Positions 1 to 7,064 of a stretch of 14,580 bases of DNA are shown piece after piece. Location: assembly GCA_002695185.1 (NCBI GenBank), contig NZOF01000190.1:3527-18106 (forward strand). Reading direction: 5' to 3'. The position numbers were made by a program, and so were the translations under genes. Each line of letters opens with the position of its first letter. The stretch's first letter is position 1. The notes under the pieces are model-generated. The model did not search any database, was not told the origin of the DNA, and was given only the letters and a program-made list of their open reading frames with translations. Source of the DNA: Erythrobacter sp. Its GTDB lineage: Bacteria; Pseudomonadota; Alphaproteobacteria; Sphingomonadales; Sphingomonadaceae.

Positions 1-554
1 GAAACCTGTTCGAAGACGCGAGCCTGGATCTCCTGGTCCGAGGTCGCACCGAAGGCCTTGGCGATGTCGATCGTGATCTGGCCGGAGGCCAGTGCCTCGA
101 ACACGGCGGGCGCGAGCGTCGCGAGACGCAGACGGCCCTCGACGAAGCGGACCGTCAGGCCGAAGCGGCGCGCAATATCCTCAACAGTCGCACCGCCTGC
201 GACAAGCGCCGCAAAAGCCTGGGCCTCGTCCGCTGGGTTCATGGCCAGGCGGTGGAAGTTCTCCGCGAGACTGGTCTCGACCGCGGCTTCAGCGCTGTCT
301 TCGAGCACGAGGCACGTGACTTCGTGATCGCGGGCGAGGATCTTTTCGTCTGCGAGTGCAAGCATTGCGCGGCGCCGCCGCTCGCCGGCTTCGACCTCGA
401 ACTTGCCCTTCGCGGCAGGCCGGACGATGAGGTTCTGCAGCAGCCCATGGGCAGCGATGCTGGCCTTGAGTTCGGCATCGGCGGCTGGATCGCTGTGACG
501 GCGGACATTGCGGGGAGACTGGACAAGCTTGTTCAGCGGGATCGATTTGATCAT
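1..554 (-). CDS. ParB/RepB/Spo0J-family partition-type protein, N-terminal part (3' end outside window)
   Basis: Reading the minus strand from the ATG at 554-552 gives 184 codons that run off the left edge. An AGGAG Shine-Dalgarno lies about 9 bases upstream. The protein opens MIKSIPLNKL and then shows the ParB N-domain signatures: AHGLLQNLIVRP, the nucleotide-binding box GERRRRA, and ENFHRLAMNPADEAQAF. A helix-turn-helix-like stretch follows (TVEDIARRFGLTVRFVEGRL), as in ParB DNA-binding domains. ParB proteins are CTP-dependent clamps that bind centromere-like sites. No parA is visible, and stand-alone ParB-like genes of this kind are frequent on alphaproteobacterial plasmids and integrative elements, where they may act as regulators rather than in segregation. 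The gene is divergent from the CBASS operon. The family call is firm; the role is inferred. Confidence 0.9.
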   Translation of the reverse strand, partial: MIKSIPLNKLVQSPRNVRRHSDPAADAELKASIAAHGLLQNLIVRPAAKGKFEVEAGERRRRAMLALADEKILARDHEVTCLVLEDSAEAAVETSLAENFHRLAMNPADEAQAFAALVAGGATVEDIARRFGLTVRFVEGRLRLATLAPAVFEALASGQITIDIAKAFGATSDQEIQARVFEQV

Positions 555-670
555 GGGACGTACTCCTGATTGTGAGCCCGGTGCATCGACCTTCGACGCC
601 CCACTGGCTCAATCAGGGCAAAGCCCGCTCCCCTCTGAACCATTCGCAGGGAACAACTTCTGTTCGCCCC

Positions 671-699
671 TTGTTCTTGCCAGTACCACCCACTATTTT
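671..699 (+). promoter_or_regulatory. Possible sigma70-type promoter for the CBASS operon
   Basis: TTGTTC at 671-676 and TATTTT at 694-699 are separated by 17 bases and sit about 45 bases before the TTG start of the CD-NTase gene. This is the best -35/-10 pair I see in the 189-base gap between the divergent ParB-like and CD-NTase genes. Neither box is a perfect match, and no operator-like palindrome was noticed beside it. Confidence 0.3.
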
Positions 700-730
700 C
701 CTTCCCAGATAAGCGCATGGCGCCGGACAA

Positions 731-735
731 GGAGG
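731..735 (+). promoter_or_regulatory. Shine-Dalgarno that fixes a TTG start for the CD-NTase
   Basis: A perfect GGAGG lies 8 bases before TTG (744-746). The only nearby ATG (787) is out of frame, so the TTG is the best-supported start. A weak start codon behind a strong ribosome site would moderate synthesis of the enzyme. Confidence 0.7.
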
Positions 736-743
736 TTTGAAAA

Positions 744-1994
744 TTGGGGGCAAACGCTCACAGGACGCTATTCAGTTCAGGCGAACATGACACGTACCTC
801 AGAAGCCTGACGGTCGAAACCGAGCAGAGGACGACGCTGCAGGTCGCTCGCGATGAAATACGCGATGAGATTCGTTCGGGTTTGCGCGAGTGGAGCGGGC
901 ATGTCGAGCGCAGGCAATTATTCGATGCAAGGATGCTCGCATCTGTTTCCTTCGCCGATAGCGACCTCGCGCTCCGCCCAAAGTTCCGGATGCAGGGAAG
1001 CTGGTCTTACCACACACTCAACCGTGCGACCCATAACCCTCCCCAAGAGATCGACCTCGACGATGGCGTATTCCTGCCGGTCTCCTTCCTGAGCCAGAAT
1101 GGCACTACCCATCCCGTCGTCGTAAGCGCTGGATACTTCACGGCAGTCGAACGGATCCTTACCCCGTTGTGCGAACGCAAGGGATGGGCCCTCGTCACAG
1201 ACAAGCCTTCTTGCGTTCGGGTCGAGATTGACGACGACGCGCACATCGATCTTGCGCTATATGCCATTCCTGACGACGAGTTCGAGGAGCTGCTCGAAAA
1301 AGCCGCGACATCGATGCAATTCGACACAAGAATGCTCGATGAAAATGTCTCCTTCGCCGAGCAGATCTATCCCCGCCTACCTACCGACCAGATCATGCTC
1401 GCACATCGTGAAGAAGGGTGGAAGCCGTCGGATCCGCGCAAACTCGAAGACTGGTTTCAGAGCGCCATCAACGAACATGGGCAGCAACTTCGGCGCGTCT
1501 GTCGCTATCTGAAAGGGTGGCGCGATCACAACTGGACCTCCTGCCGTCTCAGTTCGATCGCTCTGATGGCGTGCGTCGTCACTGCTTATGACGAAGCCGT
1601 TGGCTCGATTGCCGAGAATCGTGACGATCTCGCGCTGCAAATGGTGGCTAACCGCCTCCCGGAACTGCTGGAGCGCCGAATTCCGAATCCTGTGGTCCAC
1701 GGGCAATATCTAGATGAAGGCTGGACGCGCGAATGCCGCGCGGACTTCATCGCCAAGGCGCGCAACCTCGTGATGAGGATCGACTCGGCGCTGGCCGCCA
1801 ACCAATCCGGGACGGTGATCGAGCACCTGCGTGCCGCGCTGGGCGACTATCTACCCGACGATGAAGATCTCGTCGTGATAGATGCTTCGATCGGTGCGCC
1901 GACTATTCTCAATTCCGGAATCCTCAAAGATTTTGCAGATCATCCCGATGCCCGAGAAGCGGTCAAAAAGGGTGGCGACGGCCGCTATGGCTGA
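744..1994 (+). CDS. dncV: CBASS CD-NTase (DncV-like cyclic dinucleotide synthase)
   Basis: This 416-aa protein is a DncV-type CD-NTase, the enzyme that makes the cyclic nucleotide second messenger of CBASS anti-phage defence. The nucleotidyltransferase core has the GS motif (QGSWSY, residues 84-89). The metal-binding acidic pair is in EIDLDDG (D104 and D106), followed by the DncV-like GVFLPV. The third carboxylate is in HIDLALYAIPDDEF (D169). The helical half holds EDWF and LRRVCRYLKGWRD, and it parallels Vibrio cholerae DncV closely as I remember that sequence. Length is also close to DncV (about 436 aa). The start is a TTG with GGAGG 8 bases upstream. The C terminus ends in glycine, as expected for a substrate that Cap2 joins to targets. 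The last 8 bases overlap cap2. The product is probably a 3'3'-cyclic dinucleotide, but which one cannot be read from sequence. Confidence 0.93.
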   Translation: MGANAHRTLFSSGEHDTYLRSLTVETEQRTTLQVARDEIRDEIRSGLREWSGHVERRQLFDARMLASVSFADSDLALRPKFRMQGSWSYHTLNRATHNPPQEIDLDDGVFLPVSFLSQNGTTHPVVVSAGYFTAVERILTPLCERKGWALVTDKPSCVRVEIDDDAHIDLALYAIPDDEFEELLEKAATSMQFDTRMLDENVSFAEQIYPRLPTDQIMLAHREEGWKPSDPRKLEDWFQSAINEHGQQLRRVCRYLKGWRDHNWTSCRLSSIALMACVVTAYDEAVGSIAENRDDLALQMVANRLPELLERRIPNPVVHGQYLDEGWTRECRADFIAKARNLVMRIDSALAANQSGTVIEHLRAALGDYLPDDEDLVVIDASIGAPTILNSGILKDFADHPDAREAVKKGGDGRYG

Positions 1995-3771
1995 GGCGCC
2001 TGGCGCGGATCGAACGGACATCGAAGCCAAGGTCGGGAACTGGCTAACGGCGAATACGAGTGCTCGACCGCTCACGGACAGCGAACTGCAACGCTACATG
2101 GCTAGCGGCGCGCGCTGCGGATGGCGCCTTGATGTAGCAATACTCGACCAAGCGGTAGCGTTGGATTTGGTTCTCGATAAACGGTTTCCGCGCAGCCGGC
2201 CGAGGGTCGCGTTGGCCCAACCGCCGGCGTTTCCAAGCTATCCGCACGTCGAGGAAGACGGGCGGCTCTGCATTATCGAGGACTGCGACGAGTTCGACCA
2301 CAGCCAACCGGTCGCCATCGTGAAAGCTGTACTCGGTGGAGCCGCTGAAATTCTGGAGCATGGCATCGCTGGCACCAATCAAACGGAGTTCCAAAGCGAG
2401 TTCCTTTCCTATTGGAATCCCACGGCGAAAGGCGGCACGATCCAAAGCCTGATCGACCCGTGCGGCGACACCCGTCGGGTCAGACTATGGCGATCGCAGG
2501 CTGGCTATTTCGTCGCCGAAGATCGTGCGACGTTGAACGCTTGGCTCACTAATCGAGCAGGCAAGGGCCTGAAACGCGATGCCGAATGCTCGTCGGCCTT
2601 TCTTCTTTGGTTCGACCAGCCTCTCCTGCCGTCGGATTACCCGAATACCCCGGACGACGTTCGTGCACTGGCCGCACGGCTCGGCGAAGCAGTATCGCAT
2701 GACTTTGACAGGTTCCTGGGACACGAACAGCAAGATTGGGTCGTCGTGCTAGGCGCTCAGACTGACAACGGCCCCTGCTTTGCGGCCGTGACGGTTAAAG
2801 CCCACAAGGGCCACGGACGAAACGGACCGAAACGCGCCAAGGGGTTCCGCAAAGGCAAGGCACCACCTGCGATCGTTCTGGAGCAAGCCCGGCATGGAGT
2901 TCTCATGCGGCACCGTGTTGAACGAGCTGATCCTTGGTGGATCCACGGACGCGACGGCAATACCGATCTTTCGATGCTCCGCGCTTCGCGCGTAGTGATG
3001 GTGGGTTGCGGTTCGCTCGGATCGCCGATCGCCCGGTTGCTTGCCCAAGCCGGCGTGGGTGAGATCGACCTCATCGACCCCGATCTGATGAAGCTCGAAA
3101 ATACGAGCCGGCATGTCCTCGGCGCGAGGCAGTATCGCCAGAACAAGGCAGCGGCCCTTGCGCAGCGTTTGCAGCACGACTTTCCTCATTCACGCGCCAC
3201 AGGACATCCGTCTGATTGGCAGAAGGTCGCTACCGATCAACCCGAAATCTTCCAGCAGGCGGACCTGGTCGTTTCAACCATCGGGAGCTGGTCGCACGAA
3301 GCCGAGTTCAATGCTCGGCAGATTGAGGCGGGATACCCCGCGACAACACTTTACGCCTGGGCTGAGCCCCATGCGGTCGGGGGCCATGCGGCACTGATCG
3401 GCGATACCGGCGGTTGCCTCGCTTGCGGCCTTTCAATGACCGGCGAAGCGCTTTTCCAGGTGGCAGATTTTCCAAGATCAATGCTCCAGCGGGAGGCTGC
3501 GTGTGGCAACCATTTCCAGCCCTACGGGGCATCGGAGATCGCGGTGATCGCCGGTATGGCCGCCGATCTCGCGCTAGACTATCTGCTCGGCCGCGCGGCT
3601 AGCGCTACTTATCGGATTGTTAGCGGACGCGAGGCTTCCATCGGCCGGATAGGCGGTGCATGGACCGAGGATTGGCGCACCGCGACGCAGAACCGGCCCT
3701 CTACGACGATGGTCGAGCGCACCTGGCGGCACAATCTAGCCTGTCCCGTTTGCGGCAAGAGCGATCGCTGA
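1987..3771 (+). CDS. cap2: CBASS Cap2, E1-E2 ubiquitin-transfer-like fusion
   Basis: Cap2 conjugates the C terminus of the CD-NTase to target molecules by a ubiquitin-like route, which primes the enzyme. The 594-aa protein has an E2-like domain at roughly residues 20-125. Its active cysteine is C95 in HVEEDGRLCII, the usual H...LC E2 pattern. A linker domain follows. The C-terminal ThiF/E1-type adenylation domain has the nucleotide loop GCGSLG (340-345), then DLIDPDLMKLENTSRH and KAAAL. It also has CLAC (477-480), the probable E1 cysteine C506 in REAACGNHFQPYG, and a terminal CPVCG, so it likely carries a structural zinc. I chose the ATG at 1987 because it overlaps the upstream stop by 8 bases and begins just before the E2 fold; an open extension back to 1882 is less likely. 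The stop overlaps the cap3 start by one base (TGATG), which implies translational coupling. All expected catalytic residues are present. Confidence 0.93.
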   Translation: MAEAPGADRTDIEAKVGNWLTANTSARPLTDSELQRYMASGARCGWRLDVAILDQAVALDLVLDKRFPRSRPRVALAQPPAFPSYPHVEEDGRLCIIEDCDEFDHSQPVAIVKAVLGGAAEILEHGIAGTNQTEFQSEFLSYWNPTAKGGTIQSLIDPCGDTRRVRLWRSQAGYFVAEDRATLNAWLTNRAGKGLKRDAECSSAFLLWFDQPLLPSDYPNTPDDVRALAARLGEAVSHDFDRFLGHEQQDWVVVLGAQTDNGPCFAAVTVKAHKGHGRNGPKRAKGFRKGKAPPAIVLEQARHGVLMRHRVERADPWWIHGRDGNTDLSMLRASRVVMVGCGSLGSPIARLLAQAGVGEIDLIDPDLMKLENTSRHVLGARQYRQNKAAALAQRLQHDFPHSRATGHPSDWQKVATDQPEIFQQADLVVSTIGSWSHEAEFNARQIEAGYPATTLYAWAEPHAVGGHAALIGDTGGCLACGLSMTGEALFQVADFPRSMLQREAACGNHFQPYGASEIAVIAGMAADLALDYLLGRAASATYRIVSGREASIGRIGGAWTEDWRTATQNRPSTTMVERTWRHNLACPVCGKSDR

Positions 3772-4265
3772 TGCTACACTATCCGATCGGCACGTCGGGC
3801 GAGATAATCCATTTTGAGCCGGCTGTGCTCGCTCATTTTGCACAGCATCGCCAGCTTCGCTTTTGGCACCGTGAAGCCGGCGGCCAGCTTTTCGCCCGGA
3901 TCGACGGGCAGCGCATTGTGGTGAGCGAGGCGACCGCACCTAGGCCCAACGACAGACGAGGGCGCTTCTTTTTCGCTCCCGACCGCGCTTGCGAGCAAGC
4001 CGAGATCGACGCCATGTTCGCGCGTGATCTGCACTATATCGGCGACTGGCATACTCATCCTGAGCGCCGCCCGACACCATCCGGCCGCGATCACAAAACG
4101 ATGTCGAGCCGGGTCCGCTTGTCCCGACACCGTCTCGCCGGCTTTGTGCTCGTCATCGTCGGGCAGTTGCCGCCTCCCTGCGGACTGACGGTGATCGTCC
4201 ATGATGGCGCGTCAGGACATGTGCTGCTGCCGCACTACGGCAATTTACCCACTAACCCGGCGTAG
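3771..4265 (+). CDS. cap3: CBASS Cap3, JAMM-type deconjugating peptidase
   Basis: Cap3 is the zinc isopeptidase that removes the CD-NTase from its conjugates, opposing Cap2. The 164-aa product carries an intact JAMM motif: E35 in REAGGQLF, then H94-T95-H96, S104 and D107 in WHTHPERRPTPSGRDH. Its length fits the JAB domain alone. The ATG at 3771 overlaps the cap2 stop by one base. An upstream in-frame extension into cap2 exists but would add residues outside the fold. It is the last gene of the plus-strand operon and meets the convergent Cap15-like gene across 85 bases, in which I see no clear terminator hairpin. Confidence 0.92.
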   Translation: MLHYPIGTSGEIIHFEPAVLAHFAQHRQLRFWHREAGGQLFARIDGQRIVVSEATAPRPNDRRGRFFFAPDRACEQAEIDAMFARDLHYIGDWHTHPERRPTPSGRDHKTMSSRVRLSRHRLAGFVLVIVGQLPPPCGLTVIVHDGASGHVLLPHYGNLPTNPA

Positions 4266-4350
4266 CGTCAGTTGGCTCGAGGTGCTGGCCCGTGCACGCC
4301 ATTGCCGCACGACCATATCAGCCGACCACTTATTGGCGCTAGAAGCCGGT

Positions 4351-5085
4351 TCAGTCCAAGCCCTTCAATGATATGTGATGCCTGAGTCGTGCCAAAAGAC
4401 TAGGTTTAGCGACGCGGCGCATAGTGATCGTTCCGGCAGTGTTTAACGCTGCCTGTGCCTTGCGGTTGGTCCAGTAGTGCCCTGACAACTCGCCTGTTCG
4501 TTCAATATACTCGACAATTCCGGCCCCGTAGTGTTGACGCGTATCCGTTGGGGCCAGAACAGCGTTGTCTAGCTGGGCATAAACGTAGCTAAGTTCCGGT
4601 CGGTCAGGTCTTGCCCAACGCGGTTGCACAAAACGTGTGCGACTGACTTTGTTGGTTCCGTCAGGTGCAATTTCAATCGAGATTTCGAACAAGCTCGATT
4701 GGATAGTTACTGAAGCCATCGTTACCAATTCATCGGCATCGGTAAGCGGTGCAGCAAGGGCATCGAACTTAAGGCCTTCGCCCTTGGCCGCCAAGTACAT
4801 GCGCTGAACTTTTGGCCAATTTGATCTAATTTCGGCACGCCACTCCCCGTCTAGCCATGGGAACCACCAATATTTTGCGAAAGTGATAAAGTGCATTGCG
4901 CGTAATACCGGACGGATTCCTAGCAATACAATTATACCACTAATCAGCAATGCAATCTTGGACGACCAACCGAGCAGATCGTGAGGGGTCTCAGCGTAGC
5001 CAAAGCTTAGTAGCCCCACGCAGATTGCCACGACCAACAGCACGAGCGCGCTTAGAATGAGGCTTCGGTTCAGGGCGAAGATCAT
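4351..5085 (-). CDS. cap15: Cap15-like effector: two membrane segments plus beta-rich cyclic-nucleotide receptor domain
   Basis: This 244-aa protein has two hydrophobic helices near its N terminus (about 8-29 and 42-62). A soluble part rich in predicted beta strands begins at FPWLDGEWRAEI (G80, W82). The later HYGAGIVEY (H185, G187), LSGHYWTNRKA (G202, Y204, R208) and a following GTI strand match the pattern of Cap15/2TM-beta effectors. In CBASS, Cap15 binds the cyclic nucleotide through its beta-barrel and oligomerises to disrupt the inner membrane. The ATG overlaps the upstream stop as ATGA, with GGAGG about 8 bases before it, so translation is coupled to the DAC-like gene. It faces the CBASS core head-on, which is unusual for a CBASS effector. 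GC content is lower than in the neighbours. It is either the effector of the adjacent CBASS or of an independent two-gene module. The family call rests on pattern only. Confidence 0.72.
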   Translation of the reverse strand: MIFALNRSLILSALVLLVVAICVGLLSFGYAETPHDLLGWSSKIALLISGIIVLLGIRPVLRAMHFITFAKYWWFPWLDGEWRAEIRSNWPKVQRMYLAAKGEGLKFDALAAPLTDADELVTMASVTIQSSLFEISIEIAPDGTNKVSRTRFVQPRWARPDRPELSYVYAQLDNAVLAPTDTRQHYGAGIVEYIERTGELSGHYWTNRKAQAALNTAGTITMRRVAKPSLLARLRHHISLKGLD

Positions 5086-5687
5086 TTAAGATCCCTCCCC
5101 GCTTGGGGCCGCTTTCCGTTGGCCCCACGATGGAATTTCTCCTGCCCCTGTTGAAAAATCGCTATACCGAAATCGTGGCTAGAGATCCCTGTCGCGAGCA
5201 CACCGGGAAGTTTTGAACCAAACAAAGCGGCAAGATAGCGTCCGCCAAAGAGCTTTCGACGGTCTATGCGCACATCGGGCGCAATAGGAGGCGAGAAATA
5301 TTGAGCTACTTTTTCAATATTTAGTTGAGGCGTTAGCACATGAAATCCATCATGATGCTCGTGCCAAGGATGCGAGATATTCGCCAGTGCCGTAGAGGTA
5401 TCGCCACTCTCGAGTACATTACTTGTCGGACGCAAATTCACTATAGGCAGAGACTCGGAGGTCTGGGTCACAATTATCCCAACCCCAGAGAAATCGGCAC
5501 CGGCACGGTTCTCCACTTCCTCCAGAAGCTTCACCATCTGCTCGATAAGATCATGGGGCTTGGAACGTATCATCGCGTCGGATTGGACGTAGTGGCACCC
5601 GAATGCAAGACTGCGACTGAGCGGCAACCGGTTCCGATGGTTTGGCTCCAGTTCGCAGTTTTCAGTAATTAAGTCAGCGATTGCCAT
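5082..5687 (-). CDS. Unknown protein with a divergent DisA_N/DAC-like (di-adenylate cyclase fold) domain
   Basis: I do not recognise this 201-aa protein as a named family. Residues about 68-185 follow the order of a DisA_N/DAC domain: a first strand GVGIIVT, a helix before HHDGFHV (D113-G114-F115), and then LFGGRYLAALFGSKLPGVLATGIS. In DAC enzymes the corresponding motifs are DGA and GTRHR, followed by an IS-containing strand. Here D, G, the first R and the IS are kept, while A is F and the RHR triplet is R-Y-L. Residues 1-65 form a separate leader with a charged helix around 45-60. There is no GGDD/GGDN motif, so it is not an mCpol. The 4-base overlap with the Cap15-like gene implies a joint function in cyclic-nucleotide signalling, either as enzyme or as sensor. 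No strong Shine-Dalgarno precedes the ATG at 5687; a shorter start at 5573 would still leave the DAC-like part whole. Confidence 0.75.
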   Translation of the reverse strand: MAIADLITENCELEPNHRNRLPLSRSLAFGCHYVQSDAMIRSKPHDLIEQMVKLLEEVENRAGADFSGVGIIVTQTSESLPIVNLRPTSNVLESGDTSTALANISHPWHEHHDGFHVLTPQLNIEKVAQYFSPPIAPDVRIDRRKLFGGRYLAALFGSKLPGVLATGISSHDFGIAIFQQGQEKFHRGANGKRPQAGRDLK

Positions 5688-5751
5688 TCAGGCGGCGAGG
5701 CAGGTAGCCTCAATGGACGCGCAGAGCACATAACACTATCCTTCCGACGCG

Positions 5752-6264
5752 ATGTTCCACCTCCACTGCACCAAGAAACTGCTCGATCGGATCAAACCCG
5801 AGATCGCTGAGCCCGGACAAAGCGACACCGCCCTAGGCAACTGGTACGCCACCGCCATATTCAGGAAGCCGCAGGTAGCTTTGCTAGTTTCCGAGCGTAC
5901 GCTCCTTCCCGTACTTATGTCGCTGGCTCCAGCGGCCGCCCTTGGTCGAAGATTTCCAGCTCACTTGGCGCTGGTCCTGAAGGAGCACGGCGTCCCAAGC
6001 GAATTCATTGCCCAGGAAGTCTGGCGGATGGACCAGGTCCGGTACGCAAAAACTGCGAACCGGAGCGTCGTCGGCATCCTCAACGAGTTCGTTAAGCAGG
6101 CCGAATTCTGGCTCGCCGCCTATACCTATGAAAAGGGCGATGATGACGACCTCCTGGCGATTTCCGCCAAACTAGCGGAGACACCATGTAGCCCGCTGTA
6201 CAAGGGCCCGGTTTCGCCGGACAAAGCCCTTCATGAACTCGTGAAGGCTGGTGCGCAGACATGA
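5752..6264 (+). CDS. DUF6933-type protein of unknown function
   Basis: This 170-aa protein opens MFHLHCTKKLLDRI. It continues with a core containing LGNWYATAIF, ALLVSERTLLPVLM and, further on, NRSVVGILNEF. That order matches small proteins annotated as DUF6933: N-terminal cysteine-threonine-lysine motif, W before a strand, E-T-L, and an NRS near the C-terminal third. No biochemical function is known to me. It has no membrane segment or signal peptide. It is divergent from the DAC-like gene across a 64-base gap, has no clear Shine-Dalgarno before the ATG, and is followed by 65 bases before the end of the RES toxin gene on the other strand. Genes of this type occur among accessory genes; a defence role here is only suggested by position. 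Confidence 0.7.
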   Translation: MFHLHCTKKLLDRIKPEIAEPGQSDTALGNWYATAIFRKPQVALLVSERTLLPVLMSLAPAAALGRRFPAHLALVLKEHGVPSEFIAQEVWRMDQVRYAKTANRSVVGILNEFVKQAEFWLAAYTYEKGDDDDLLAISAKLAETPCSPLYKGPVSPDKALHELVKAGAQT

Positions 6265-6329
6265 GTCTGCTGGCCGTCAACTGTGCTAGGAGATCCTACA
6301 GCACTCGGCCGGAAGCTCAACTCATGCGG

Positions 6330-7064
6330 TCAGACAGGATCGGGCGGCAAGTCGACGATACGGAAAACGGCGCCGGATCCGGCATCGCGGACAAGATCAA
6401 CGCCCGCCCCATCCCAGTGATAGTCGAGGTGCCGCCCTTGCAAGGGGTTTGACGCGCAGTCCGGGTAGAAGAGTGCGACGCACTCCCCACCAGGATGCCG
6501 GATGCTCGGGTAGACAATGCCGTCGGATTCCCCGCTTCTGAGATTCGCAGCCAGAGCTTGAGATGCCGCGTAGCTGTCAGGGTCCAGCATCGGGGCCGGT
6601 TCCGCAGCTGCTGACCTGAGATCATGTAGGTCTGCATCGATCGCCATGACGATCTCCCGGAACTGCGAGGTCCAGCCAGGCCCTTCCTTCGTCCGCGCCA
6701 TGAAGCGGGCATGGTGGTGGATCGTCTCGAACAGTGCGGTTTCAAACCGGTCCCCGACATAAAGCACACCATAGCTGCCATCGGTAAAACGGCTCGGCCG
6801 ATCAGTGCTTACGTGGGTGAATGGCGCCATGAGGTAAGAGGCACCGTTGCCGCCAATGCGGCGGTCAACCGGAACGAGGTCGAGATTGCCGATCGTCGCC
6901 ATGATGCGGGGATTGGTCTTCTGCTCTGCCGAGATCAGCAGCGGCCAGTCGGCTGGATCAGCGATGTCCTCGAACAGGTCGATCGGCGGAAAGGCGCTGC
7001 GGATGATCCTGACAGCGCCCTTCCACTCAACTCGAGAAATCGGAATATCCGCCGTTCCGCTCAC
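6330..7064 (-). CDS. RES-domain toxin of a Xre/RES toxin-antitoxin pair
   Basis: The 244-aa product has the RES signature: arginine in RPSRFTDG (R92), Y102 in GVLYVGD, glutamate in RFETALFE (E109), and serine in VYPSIRHPGG (S187). RES toxins have an ADP-ribosyltransferase-like fold; characterised members destroy NAD+ or modify a metabolic enzyme and so halt growth until the antitoxin blocks them. The gene starts with GTG, overlapping the antitoxin stop by four bases (GTGA). This couples it to the antitoxin and probably keeps toxin output lower. No in-frame ATG lies near that start. All key residues are present, so it appears functional. It could contribute to abortive infection next to CBASS, or stabilise the element. 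Confidence 0.92.
   Translation of the reverse strand: MSGTADIPISRVEWKGAVRIIRSAFPPIDLFEDIADPADWPLLISAEQKTNPRIMATIGNLDLVPVDRRIGGNGASYLMAPFTHVSTDRPSRFTDGSYGVLYVGDRFETALFETIHHHARFMARTKEGPGWTSQFREIVMAIDADLHDLRSAAAEPAPMLDPDSYAASQALAANLRSGESDGIVYPSIRHPGGECVALFYPDCASNPLQGRHLDYHWDGAGVDLVRDAGSGAVFRIVDLPPDPV

Noticed and set aside
744..4265. Type III CBASS (HORMA/TRIP13) alternative
   Set aside because: The accessory genes are an E1-E2 fusion and a JAMM peptidase; no HORMA or AAA+ gene is present.
4266..4350. Possible bidirectional terminator between cap3 and the Cap15-like gene
   Set aside because: No stem with a T-rich tail could be found by eye.
5082..5687. Whether the partner of the Cap15-like gene is an mCpol, which would make this a standard Panoptes system
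   Set aside because: No GGDD/GGDN polymerase motif is present, and the motif order fits a DAC fold better.
5697..5711. GAGGC-AGGTA-GCCTC inverted repeat in the gap between the DAC-like and DUF6933 genes
   Set aside because: The arms are only five bases and occur once, so chance is a sufficient explanation.
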